From Patescibacteria group bacterium (GTDB lineage: Bacteria > Patescibacteriota > Gracilibacteria > UM-FILTER-43-11), in assembly GCA_029260955.1 (NCBI GenBank), contig JAJDCF010000023.1:1-14895 (forward strand): DNA of 14,895 nt. Reading direction: 5' to 3'. Shown here piece after piece: positions 1-7,236 of the stretch (its first letter is position 1; every line of letters starts with the position of its first letter). The notes under the pieces are model-generated. The model did no database searches and was not told where the DNA came from. It was given only the letters and a program-made list of their open reading frames with translations. The translations under genes and the position numbers were made by a program.

Positions 1-868
1 GATCTGGCTTTAGTTCGTATTTAGCCGGCTTGCCTATATCGTGCAAAAAGATTGCCCAGCAAAGATCAAGACTTGCCCACTTTTCTGGCATGTCGTGGAG
101 AGCTTTGAAGGAGTGAGTTAAAACGTCGCCTTCCTGGTGGAAGCGGATTGGTTGTGGGACGCCCTTTTGCACCATTACTTCGGGCATGATGTGCTCAAAA
201 ATGCCGAACTTTTCGAGTTCGCGGAAGCTATGAGCCCGGCGAGGGTGAATCATCATTTTATTGAGTTCATCAGCCACGCGTTCTTTGGAAATATCTTTGA
301 TAAGATGGGCTAATTCGCTGATAGCAGCTTCGGTGCGAGGCTCATAATCGAAACCAAATTGGTTGCTGAAACGAATGGCTCGAAGTAAACGCAGATGGTC
401 CTCTTTGATGCGCTCACTGGGCTCACCGATGAACCGAATTACCTTGTTTTTGATGTCTTCCTGGCCATTCACGTGATCGATAACCTTTTTAGTTATTGGG
501 TCATAAAAAAGACCGTTTATGGTGAAATCGCGGCGAATGGCGTCCTCTTTGGCGGAGGTAAAAAGTACTGCATCGGGCCGCCGGCCATCGGAATATGAAG
601 AATCTGAACGGAAAGTTGCGATTTCGAATTCATGTCCGTGGACAATACCCAAAATTACCCCAAATTGCTTGCCAATGGGGATGGTCTTGGATTCAAGGTG
701 CATCTCATCGACGATTTTTTCGATTTCATCGGGTGTGGCGGAAGTTGCGATATCGTAATCTTGTGGTTCACGTTCCATTAAAAGGTCGCGCACGGATCCA
801 CCTGCAAAATAGGCTTCATGACCAGCTTTTTGGAATGCTTCGACGATTTTTATGGCGGTATTTTCCAT
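1..868 (-). CDS. cca: CCA-adding tRNA nucleotidyltransferase / poly(A) polymerase family protein, N-terminal 289 residues (C-terminus off window)
   Basis: This class II nucleotidyltransferase adds or repairs the 3'-CCA end of tRNA in the cytoplasm. Reading leftward from ATG at 868-866, the family signatures come in the correct order: AGGSVRDLL (residues 22-30), the metal-binding pair in DYDIAT (D37, D39), the RRDFTINGL motif (112-120), then the RLLRAIRFSNQFGF region (about 157-170). Further on an HD-type domain begins, with FHQEGDVLTHS and FLHDIGKP close to the window edge. The frame stays open to base 1, so the gene is truncated by the window and not broken. No Shine-Dalgarno is evident before the start; the upstream bases are A-rich. 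An extended -10-like site (TGATACAAT on the minus strand, 887-895) would give a very short leader. It is divergent from the aminopeptidase gene. The HD domain suggests the CCA-adding type, but poly(A) polymerase or an A-adding enzyme cannot be excluded from sequence alone. Confidence 0.93.
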   Translation of the reverse strand, partial: MENTAIKIVEAFQKAGHEAYFAGGSVRDLLMEREPQDYDIATSATPDEIEKIVDEMHLESKTIPIGKQFGVILGIVHGHEFEIATFRSDSSYSDGRRPDAVLFTSAKEDAIRRDFTINGLFYDPITKKVIDHVNGQEDIKNKVIRFIGEPSERIKEDHLRLLRAIRFSNQFGFDYEPRTEAAISELAHLIKDISKERVADELNKMMIHPRRAHSFRELEKFGIFEHIMPEVMVQKGVPQPIRFHQEGDVLTHSFKALHDMPEKWASLDLCWAIFLHDIGKPAKYELKPD

Positions 869-1124
869 TTATTTTTCTTTGGGGGTATTGTATCAAAAAT
901 ATGCAATATTAGCCCACTAATAGTGTGATAATAGCGGGCTAATAGTCGACTAATATTGCCAAAAATAGATATGCCCTGCAGCTCACCCACCGCATGAGCA
1001 TTATTAATTTTGGTAGCTTTTTTCTAACATTCTTTAAAATGATTTTTAAAAATGTCCCCCTAGTTGGACATAGAAATTTTGTTTTGTTATCTTTATTCTG
1101 ATTACTAAATAAAATGAAAGATAT
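869..1124. promoter_or_regulatory. Divergent intergenic region with 11-bp phased repeats and inverted repeat
   Basis: This 256-bp AT-rich spacer separates two divergent genes. On the minus strand an extended -10 (TGATACAAT, plus positions 887-895) sits about 20 bp before the nucleotidyltransferase start. Directly upstream, TAATA recurs at 918, 929, 940 and 951, exactly 11 bp apart. The set is bracketed by a perfect inverted repeat, GCAATATTAG (903-912) and CTAATATTGC (950-959). Farther right lie a palindrome ATTTTTAAAAAT and a small hairpin ATGTCC/GGACAT (1052-1057/1066-1071). A weak -35-like TTGTTA (1084-1089) precedes the aminopeptidase, but I see no convincing -10 at proper spacing. Function is inferred from position only. 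Confidence 0.45.
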
Positions 1125-2624
1125 ATGATGACTGCCCAAGATATTCTAAAATTAACTGATCCAAAGAACCAGAATTTACCTAAAATAAGCGCTGATTCGT
1201 CCTACAAGAAATATGATGTGGTGTTCATTCCCGTATTTGAGGAAACAGCAAGCAGCGTTGTGAGGATGTTTCCTATTCTCAAAAAACTTAAGTTGAAGGG
1301 GAACAAAAAGGAGTCGCATGATGTGGCAAGTGGCACTCAAATTTTGAAAGTGCGAGGCATGGGAAACCAGGAAAAAATGACTCCCAGAAAAATTCGCCGC
1401 ATGTTTGGTTCAATATATATGGGGGCTGAATCACTGAAAGCTAAGAAAGTTGGGATTCTCTGCGAGGAACTGGATTGGGTCTATTTTGCTGCTAGCTCTG
1501 TTCATGTGGCTGCCCTAAATCCGGCTATTCTTAAGCCAAGCGGAAAGCCATCTAAGGTTCCTGAAGTTGGCCTTATCAACCCGAAATTCAAGTCTAAGGC
1601 TGCAGCCGCTAAATGGGAAATTCAGAGAGGTGTGAATATGGCTGAAAGCAAAAATTTGATGCGTATTCTGGGGGCCACTCCACCAAATAGCCTGAGCACA
1701 GAAACTTATGCGAAAGTGATCGAAACGCTCTGCAAAAAATGGAAAGTGAAGTGTAAAAATATTCCAAAAAAAGCCCTCAAAACGTATGAACTTTTAAATG
1801 CGGTCTCGGAAGGAAGCGGGCATGATTCGAAGTTGCTTGTGATTACAATTCCAGTTTCCGGCAGCAAGAAATCTACCGTAGTTGTTGGTAAAGGACTTTG
1901 TTATGACAGCGGTGGAATGCAGGGCAAGGGTTCATACATGAAGACCATGAAGGAAGATATGGCGGGAAGTGCCAGCGTTATGGGAACGATTTTGAACATC
2001 AAAAAGAATAAGCTCAAATTGAAGCAAACGACTCACTTTTTGCTTCCACTTGCTGAGAATATGATGGGAGCTAGTGCCATGCGGGCTGATGATGTGTGGA
2101 CTGCGGGGGACGGTCAACTGGTTGAAATCATTCACACCGATGCCGAAGGTAGACTCGTTATGGGTGATGCCATCTGCTATGCGAAGAATAATCTTAAAAA
2201 TATTGAAACCTTTTACACCATCGCTACCCTGACCGGAAGTTGTGTGGTGGCGCTTGGCGAAGTGTATACCGGCAGTCTGTGTAACGATGACGATCTTCGG
2301 GAAGAAGTTGTAGAAGCAGGTAAAGAGTCTGGTGATCTCGTCTTCCCGGGGCCTTGGGACATGGAATATGATGACAATAACTCCCCTGTCGCTGATGTGG
2401 CTAACCTTGGCGAGAAAGATCGTGATGCTGGCTGGCTTAAGGCTGGTTTTTACCTAGCTCGTTTTGTGCCAAAAGATAAAAAGACCGGCGAACTAACCGC
2501 CAAATTCTGCCACTTTGACATTGCTGGTTCCATCGACATGAAAGCCTCTGGCTCTTCTTACAGAAAGAAAGGCTTTAATTCTGGTGTAGGTGTCGGATAT
2601 TTGAGTGCTTTGCTAACTAAGTAG
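1125..2624 (+). CDS. pepA: Leucyl aminopeptidase, peptidase family M17
   Basis: A cytoplasmic di-metal aminopeptidase that removes N-terminal residues from peptides during protein turnover. The 499-residue length is normal for M17. The C-terminal catalytic domain carries the family signatures. VGKGLCYDSGG (residues 254-264) supplies K256 and D261. K268 and D278 follow in the segment KTMKEDMAG, and HTDAEGR (337-343) supplies D339, E341 and R343. These match the usual metal ligands and catalytic lysine/arginine of the family. The N-terminal ~170 residues correspond to the less conserved M17 N-domain. Two consecutive ATG codons begin the frame (1125 and 1128); GAAAG at 1116-1120 is a weak SD that fits either. 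The gene appears monocistronic: divergent from its left neighbour and closed by a terminator 23 bp after the TAG stop. Substrate specificity cannot be read from the sequence. Confidence 0.93.
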   Translation: MMTAQDILKLTDPKNQNLPKISADSSYKKYDVVFIPVFEETASSVVRMFPILKKLKLKGNKKESHDVASGTQILKVRGMGNQEKMTPRKIRRMFGSIYMGAESLKAKKVGILCEELDWVYFAASSVHVAALNPAILKPSGKPSKVPEVGLINPKFKSKAAAAKWEIQRGVNMAESKNLMRILGATPPNSLSTETYAKVIETLCKKWKVKCKNIPKKALKTYELLNAVSEGSGHDSKLLVITIPVSGSKKSTVVVGKGLCYDSGGMQGKGSYMKTMKEDMAGSASVMGTILNIKKNKLKLKQTTHFLLPLAENMMGASAMRADDVWTAGDGQLVEIIHTDAEGRLVMGDAICYAKNNLKNIETFYTIATLTGSCVVALGEVYTGSLCNDDDLREEVVEAGKESGDLVFPGPWDMEYDDNNSPVADVANLGEKDRDAGWLKAGFYLARFVPKDKKTGELTAKFCHFDIAGSIDMKASGSSYRKKGFNSGVGVGYLSALLTK

Positions 2625-2646
2625 AAAAACTGCCAATAGCAGTCTT

Positions 2647-2674
2647 AAAGAGCTTGATTTTCAGGCTCTTTTTT
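2647..2674 (+). terminator. Rho-independent terminator of the aminopeptidase gene
   Basis: A ten-base-pair stem, AAAGAGCTTG (2647-2656) with CAGGCTCTTT (2662-2671), contains one G·U pair and a five-base ATTTT loop, and runs into a T tract (2669-2674). It lies 23 bp after the aminopeptidase stop codon. The promoter of the next operon overlaps it. Confidence 0.8.
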
Positions 2675-2682
2675 GGTATAAT
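2654..2682 (+). promoter_or_regulatory. Sigma-70-type extended -10 promoter for the three-gene operon
   Basis: TTGATT (2654-2659) and TATAAT (2677-2682) are separated by 17 bp, and the -10 is extended by TGG (2674-2676). The -35 lies inside the loop-side of the upstream terminator and the -10 directly follows its T tract. The predicted start near 2689 leaves a leader of about 20 nt without an SD. The 16-mer TTTTTTGGTATAATAT (2669-2684) recurs exactly at 7201-7216. Confidence 0.75.
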
Positions 2683-2710
2683 ATTAAGATTAATTTAAAA
2701 ACCAAAATAA

Positions 2711-5164
2711 ATGTCCGGTAACCCAAGCAAACAAGATGAAGGTTCGAACTCAGAGCAGGATGTAGAAAATCTTGATCCTAATTCATCTGGAATCAGCATA
2801 AGGACTGACCTACCAGCAGACTCAGAGAAAGCTTCTGTTAAAGCGGATGCTGGCTCGGATAGTTCGATAAATGTACAAAAAGTTGATGAAGCTAAAGAAG
2901 TGCGCGAAGATGTATCAAATGACTTGAGCGGTAAAACTGAAGCAGAAGCGGCAGGTTCGGCACCCACTAAGAGACCAACAGAGGATGAAAATGGGTCTCC
3001 TGACACTGTGCGTAGCCCTGTCACGCCTGGCATGGAATCTTCATCTGAAACTCCTGATGTACCTTTCAATCCTGAATTGGACTATGGAGATGATGCACCT
3101 TTCAATCCTGACTTGGACGATGGGGATGATGTACTGCCAACTAGTGCGCCACCAAATGTAGCACCTGATTCTGCTCCTGATACCAGAAGATCTGCGGAAG
3201 CGACTTCTGCGAGCGCCGATACCCCCCCACCACACATTTCTGCCGCAATTGATGCTGCGGCGGCTGGAGATGAAAGAAAAAGAGAGAGGCTGTATTTTCT
3301 TTGGAGAGTGTATATGGGTGATTCTACTTTGCAGCTTCCTAATGGTGTAGATCCGACGCCTGTTATGGAACGTATGCGTACAGCCGACAATAGTGATTTA
3401 ACCTTGGATGAGGCAGTTAATATACTGAACTCCGCACTTGAAATGGTTTGGCCTGCTGGGCCTGCGGGACCTGATTCTGGACCAATTCCGGTTACTCCTG
3501 ATCCTGTACCACCTGATTCTGAACAAAATGATGAGCAGGAATCAAATGCTGAACTTAGCCCTGAACGAAAACAAGAGCTAATTAATGAATTTTTGGAACG
3601 AAAAGGTTATCGCAACAATCGTGAAGCGGCAGTATTTGCCATTAGAGTTGTTTTGAACCGAAGAATAGAGGCAGAAGAAGATATGACTGATATGGAAGCC
3701 TTCTTAAAGTCAGCTGTTTTCGAAAATGATATTGACCGTGAAGCGAGAGAAACGGATTTGTCAGTATTAGAGGCCGATGAAGCTGAAATAACAATGCAAA
3801 TGGAAGATTTGGTCGATCAAATTAAAGACCTCAGAAAACAGTGTAATAGAAAAAAAGGAACCCCTGCTGAAAAAACGCAGCTGAAGGCAGACCTACAAGA
3901 AGCAAGGGAGAAAAAGTTGCCACTTGCAGGGGGTCTAAGACGCGCGAAAGAACTGGTCACGCGAAAGAAGATGAAGAAAACTAAGGGAACAGTTCATCAG
4001 AGAACACCTGAGCAGCTACTTGGCATGATTAACATGCATTTTGCTAAACAGGAGCTAGATGACCCCGATGAAACACCTGATTACACTCTTGTTTTAGCTG
4101 AAACTCAGGAACAACTCGAAAGCGCACGAGATAGATTATTGGATGAGCGAGCGGGGGTCGGAGCCTGGTTCGGCGACATTTTGGAACCGAGACTGACATC
4201 TGTACTTCGGACTGTGGTTGAAAAGGATAAATCACTGAAAAAAGTTACAGCTGAAGAAATCGACAAATTGATTGATTCATCCGACAATCGTGGTGGTGTG
4301 GAAACCTGGATTGAGGACCTGGAAGATGCTGAGGGGAAAGACATTCCCGAAAAAGAAAAAATGGAAAAAATTGTTCCTACTCTAATTGGACAATTGGCTT
4401 ACGCGGTCAGTTCAAATCGACTCAATACCTATTCACGGGAAAATGGGAGGAATCTCCTCAGTCATTTGAGACACGTATTACACACCCATTCCATGAAGGA
4501 GGCTAAGAAAGCTTCTGGAGAAAAAGGTACAGACAAAATGAATGCTTACTTTGAAAGTCTAAATGAACTTAATGGAAAGGCTGCAAAGGCAAAACATGAA
4601 ATTGTAGAGAACTTTGCGCGACGATGTAGGCGTGGCAAGATGGGCTTACCTATTGCCGCAGGAGCTCTTGCCACAAGTACGATTTTTGCCGCTACAATTG
4701 CGCCTACCGGTTTAGCCCTAGGTGCAATTGGGGTTGCAATGGGATCTGGAGCGGCTGCTGCTGGCAGCTTTAAGGTCCAAAAGCCTGAAACTAAAGCTTG
4801 GCTTCGAAGGAACGCAGTTCGCGGTTTGGCCGCAGGTGGGATTGGAGCATTGGCGGTGGGTATAACACCGTGGATTGCTGCACCATTGGCCGTAGGTGGC
4901 TTTTTTGCACCAAACTTATGGAAAAACAAGGCAGCAATTGGAGCAGGTGGAGTTGCGGTAGGAGGAGCAGCTGCTACGGTAGGAGGAGGAGCTGCCAAAT
5001 TAGGCGGGAAAGGGATAAAGGCTGCAGCACCTGTTGCTGGTCGTCTTGGACTTTGGGGCGTTCCACGTGCTATTGCTGCTATTTCATTTGTGGGGCTATT
5101 ACCTCTTATAATCAGTGAACGATACCGCAATTGGTTCTTTTCTTTACCTAAACTAAAAGCTTAA
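2711..5164 (+). CDS. Hypothetical protein, 817 aa: disordered acidic N-terminus, helical/coiled-coil middle, Gly/Ala-rich hydrophobic C-terminus
   Basis: I do not recognise a family. Residues 1 to about 170 are rich in D, E, S, P and T and look disordered. They include two tandem 12-residue units of the form (V/A)PFNPxLDxGDD at 117-140. A short helical segment follows (about 175-245), then a Pro/Gly linker (about 249-280). A charged, helix-prone stretch with coiled-coil character spans about 341-430. From about 643 the protein becomes hydrophobic and Gly/Ala-rich: about 645-690, 702-735, 743-765 and 786-805. Several of these could be membrane segments or glycine-zipper-like helices. The C-terminus ends in basic and aromatic residues. 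No N-terminal signal peptide is visible. It is first in an operon: a strong promoter lies upstream, one base separates it from the next gene, and no SD is evident. A membrane-anchored scaffold with a long cytoplasmic or exposed N-terminus is possible, but this is inference. Confidence 0.85.
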   Translation: MSGNPSKQDEGSNSEQDVENLDPNSSGISIRTDLPADSEKASVKADAGSDSSINVQKVDEAKEVREDVSNDLSGKTEAEAAGSAPTKRPTEDENGSPDTVRSPVTPGMESSSETPDVPFNPELDYGDDAPFNPDLDDGDDVLPTSAPPNVAPDSAPDTRRSAEATSASADTPPPHISAAIDAAAAGDERKRERLYFLWRVYMGDSTLQLPNGVDPTPVMERMRTADNSDLTLDEAVNILNSALEMVWPAGPAGPDSGPIPVTPDPVPPDSEQNDEQESNAELSPERKQELINEFLERKGYRNNREAAVFAIRVVLNRRIEAEEDMTDMEAFLKSAVFENDIDREARETDLSVLEADEAEITMQMEDLVDQIKDLRKQCNRKKGTPAEKTQLKADLQEAREKKLPLAGGLRRAKELVTRKKMKKTKGTVHQRTPEQLLGMINMHFAKQELDDPDETPDYTLVLAETQEQLESARDRLLDERAGVGAWFGDILEPRLTSVLRTVVEKDKSLKKVTAEEIDKLIDSSDNRGGVETWIEDLEDAEGKDIPEKEKMEKIVPTLIGQLAYAVSSNRLNTYSRENGRNLLSHLRHVLHTHSMKEAKKASGEKGTDKMNAYFESLNELNGKAAKAKHEIVENFARRCRRGKMGLPIAAGALATSTIFAATIAPTGLALGAIGVAMGSGAAAAGSFKVQKPETKAWLRRNAVRGLAAGGIGALAVGITPWIAAPLAVGGFFAPNLWKNKAAIGAGGVAVGGAAATVGGGAAKLGGKGIKAAAPVAGRLGLWGVPRAIAAISFVGLLPLIISERYRNWFFSLPKLKA
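3059..3130 (+). repeat. Two tandem 36-bp in-frame repeats
   Basis: Units 3059-3094 and 3095-3130 are nearly identical, differing at a few bases. Each encodes twelve residues, (V/A)PFNPxLDxGDD, inside the acidic N-terminal region of the 817-residue protein. This is direct sequence observation. The aspartate clustering recalls calcium-binding loops but does not fit a canonical DxDxDG motif. Confidence 0.85.
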
Positions 5165-5165
5165 A

Positions 5166-5501
5166 ATGGCTAAAACTGAGACAGAAAATTTTGATATGTA
5201 TGTCTATATAGATGAACTCATCGATGAAATGGGCATGAAAAATGAAGATGAAGCAAAGCTTTCCGCGCTAAAAGAAAGCATGTTTAAAGCCCTAAGCCGA
5301 GAGCTTTTTGAGGCCGCGGCGGAGAACATTGAAGCTGATGTTATCGATATGGTGATGGACGAATTAAAAGATGAAGAGGATCCTGGGCTCATTCTACAAG
5401 AGCTGGTGCAAACCAGCCTCAGTGCACAACTGGCAATGTTGGCTGTTCTGGATAATTTCAAAAAAAACACTTTAGAAGCCTTTAACACACTCAAAGCCTA
5501 A
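5166..5501 (+). CDS. Small acidic helical hypothetical protein, 111 aa
   Basis: A 111-residue protein dominated by acidic and hydrophobic residues in amphipathic helical patterns, with no signal peptide and no membrane segment. The layout (YIDELIDEMGM near the start, a central run of short helices, an acidic segment ELKDEEDPG near residue 75, then a helix ending in FNTLKA) is loosely reminiscent of the small DUF5663-type proteins common in Patescibacteria. I could not test that, so it stays a weak suggestion. It starts one base after the upstream TAA. Its own stop overlaps the next start as TAATG, so the three genes are probably translationally coupled and co-expressed. An adaptor or chaperone-like partner of the two large neighbours is a reasonable guess from size, charge and position, not from homology. 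Confidence 0.82.
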   Translation: MAKTETENFDMYVYIDELIDEMGMKNEDEAKLSALKESMFKALSRELFEAAAENIEADVIDMVMDELKDEEDPGLILQELVQTSLSAQLAMLAVLDNFKKNTLEAFNTLKA

Positions 5502-7111
5502 TGTTTAAAGATTTTAAAAAATACGGAGAATTTGAACTTTTTTCTGAAAACCGACTACTTTTTGTAAGACCCAGAAAGGGAGAAAGGAGACCTAGATATT
5601 CCCCAAAGGGTGCAAATTTAACCCCTGCAGAAAGAAAGAAAAGATTAGCCGAGCTTGCAACAGATTTAGACAATGAGAAATTTGCTGGGACTCCCTATAA
5701 AGCACCCAAACACCCCACCCCAACTCATACAGAAGATCGACATACGAGAACCAAAACTGCTCCTACACCATATTACAAAAAATCCGCCGAAATCGCCTCA
5801 GAAAGGGTTAAATTAGCTGGGCAAATGAATGCTATTGAGACGAAAAAAATGCAAGGCATACACTATGCCTTATATAAGCAGTATATGAATCCGGCCTTTA
5901 TGATGCATCTGAGAATGACTACACTTCCGGATAAGTCTGCACTTGCGGATACGGTTTTCCCATTGCTGGATATGGTAATGAAACAGCCTGATCAATTTGA
6001 CTATCGGAGTAAGGGCGGCAATATCACTCATATTGTGAGGCGTGAACCATATACTAAAAAGGCTGAAAAGGATAAAAAAAATGAAATTGATATTCCTAAA
6101 GACTTTTTGGTGGTTATGGAGGGGAAGGATGGGGCTATAAGCAGGGTTGAGGGAAGTAAAAAAAAGGCGAATTTGATGGTAAATGGTAAATTTCCCTGGA
6201 TATCGAATGAAAAGTTTAGAAAAGATATGGAAATCTACCAGGCACGTTGGACGAATGAACTTGTTGCGAATCTTTATGATGAAGATACTGCAACTCAGAA
6301 AGAATGGGAAAAGAAGTTTAAGAATTCCTTCGGTAAAATTTCTGGTCCTATTAAGGATATTTATGAAACCATGAACATTGATTTTCCAAAACGGTTTCTT
6401 GGCATGATTGATTCTAGAAAAATGCGATTTGAACTAGAAGATCCACAAGTTATGGCTCTTAGAACTCATATGCTAAAACAAGGTAAAAACTATGATGACA
6501 TAACCAAGAGAGGCTATGGACCCAATGGTAAATTTCAGGTTGCAGTTTTGCCAGATAAACAAACCGGAGGCTATACAATACACACAAGGACATTTCAGAA
6601 GAATCCTATTCATGTAGATAAGGAGGGCTATATTCTAAGGCCTCAGGCAGATGGCAGATGGAAGCGCGATACGCGCTATGAAGAGAAAGTTCGTCGAGAA
6701 TATTATCGAGATCCTAATCACGCGAAAGCCAAGACTGATCTAGGTAAAAAACCAGCAGAGAGAGATAGAATGAATAAGATCAACCTAAAAGATACGCCAA
6801 ATTCTCCAACAGACTTGCATCAAAAGAAAATTCAAGAATTCATTTTTAGACGTGAAGCGGTGGATCAAAAAGTCTATGACAAAAGCACTACTATGAGAGA
6901 GCTTAAGGACGCTGCCAAGGAAGTTCGTGATCCTAGTAAACCCGATGAGTACAACGCTAGAAGAGATCTGGCAATTGAAGCATCTAACGACCGCAAAAAG
7001 TTGCAGAAAGAAATAAAAATAACGCTAGATGGAGATTTGGGGAAACTAGATCATACAAGAAATGATAAAGCGGCAGTAGCGTTGAATTTGTTTATACCTG
7101 CTAGGCCATAA
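5501..7111 (+). CDS. Basic hypothetical protein, 536 aa, sharing an N-terminal motif with the downstream giant protein
   Basis: Unrecognised. It is strongly basic (many K and R), with no signal peptide or membrane helix. Near the N-terminus, L13-F14 is followed by N17-R18-L-L-F-V22-R-P24-R25-K-G27. The 1,586-residue protein encoded next has the same pattern, NRxLxVxPRxG, at 21-31. Residues about 28-100 are Pro/Lys/Thr-rich and probably disordered; the remainder looks globular, with mixed helices and strands and a charged C-terminal third. The start ATG shares its A with the upstream stop (TAATG), a strong sign of coupling. After the TAA stop comes a hairpin (7126-7169). An RNA- or nucleic-acid-binding or assembly role could explain the charge, but nothing in the sequence demonstrates it. 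Confidence 0.83.
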   Translation: MFKDFKKYGEFELFSENRLLFVRPRKGERRPRYSPKGANLTPAERKKRLAELATDLDNEKFAGTPYKAPKHPTPTHTEDRHTRTKTAPTPYYKKSAEIASERVKLAGQMNAIETKKMQGIHYALYKQYMNPAFMMHLRMTTLPDKSALADTVFPLLDMVMKQPDQFDYRSKGGNITHIVRREPYTKKAEKDKKNEIDIPKDFLVVMEGKDGAISRVEGSKKKANLMVNGKFPWISNEKFRKDMEIYQARWTNELVANLYDEDTATQKEWEKKFKNSFGKISGPIKDIYETMNIDFPKRFLGMIDSRKMRFELEDPQVMALRTHMLKQGKNYDDITKRGYGPNGKFQVAVLPDKQTGGYTIHTRTFQKNPIHVDKEGYILRPQADGRWKRDTRYEEKVRREYYRDPNHAKAKTDLGKKPAERDRMNKINLKDTPNSPTDLHQKKIQEFIFRREAVDQKVYDKSTTMRELKDAAKEVRDPSKPDEYNARRDLAIEASNDRKKLQKEIKITLDGDLGKLDHTRNDKAAVALNLFIPARP

Positions 7112-7125
7112 AAATAGGTAAAATA

Positions 7126-7169
7126 GCGCAAGAAAAGGTGGTAAATTCAATACCATGTTTTTGGTGTGC
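7126..7169 (+). terminator. Long hairpin after the operon, possible weak terminator
   Basis: Paired segments are GCGCA (7126-7130) with TGTGC (7165-7169), AAAA (7133-7136) with TTTT (7158-7161), and GTGGTA (7138-7143) with TACCAT (7151-7156). Small internal mismatches and a seven-base loop separate them. A T run lies within the descending arm, but no clean U tract follows the stem, so termination may be partial. Read-through into the giant gene remains possible. Confidence 0.4.
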
Positions 7170-7185
7170 GTCAAGAGCTCTAGCC

Positions 7186-7214
7186 TTCCATTTTAAGCCA
7201 TTTTTTGGTATAAT
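7186..7214 (+). promoter_or_regulatory. Extended -10 promoter for the giant gene
   Basis: TATAAT (7209-7214) is preceded by TGG (7206-7208), giving an extended -10. At 17 bp spacing the -35 position reads TTCCAT, which is weak. The core lies in the same 16-mer as the promoter at 2654-2682. The predicted start near 7221 leaves a leader of about 16 nt without an SD. Confidence 0.65.
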
Positions 7215-7236
7215 ATATAGATAAATTAAGTGGCGA

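Noticed and set aside
117..140. EF-hand or dockerin-type calcium loop in the 12-residue repeats of the 817-residue protein (residue numbers)
   Set aside because: The aspartates do not fall in the DxDxDG pattern and no flanking helices are apparent.
4546..5130. A 194-codon minus-strand frame opposite the Gly/Ala-rich C-terminus of the 817-residue protein
   Set aside because: It is composed of A/P repeats mirroring Gly/Ala codons on the other strand, with no initiation signal or plausible protein character.
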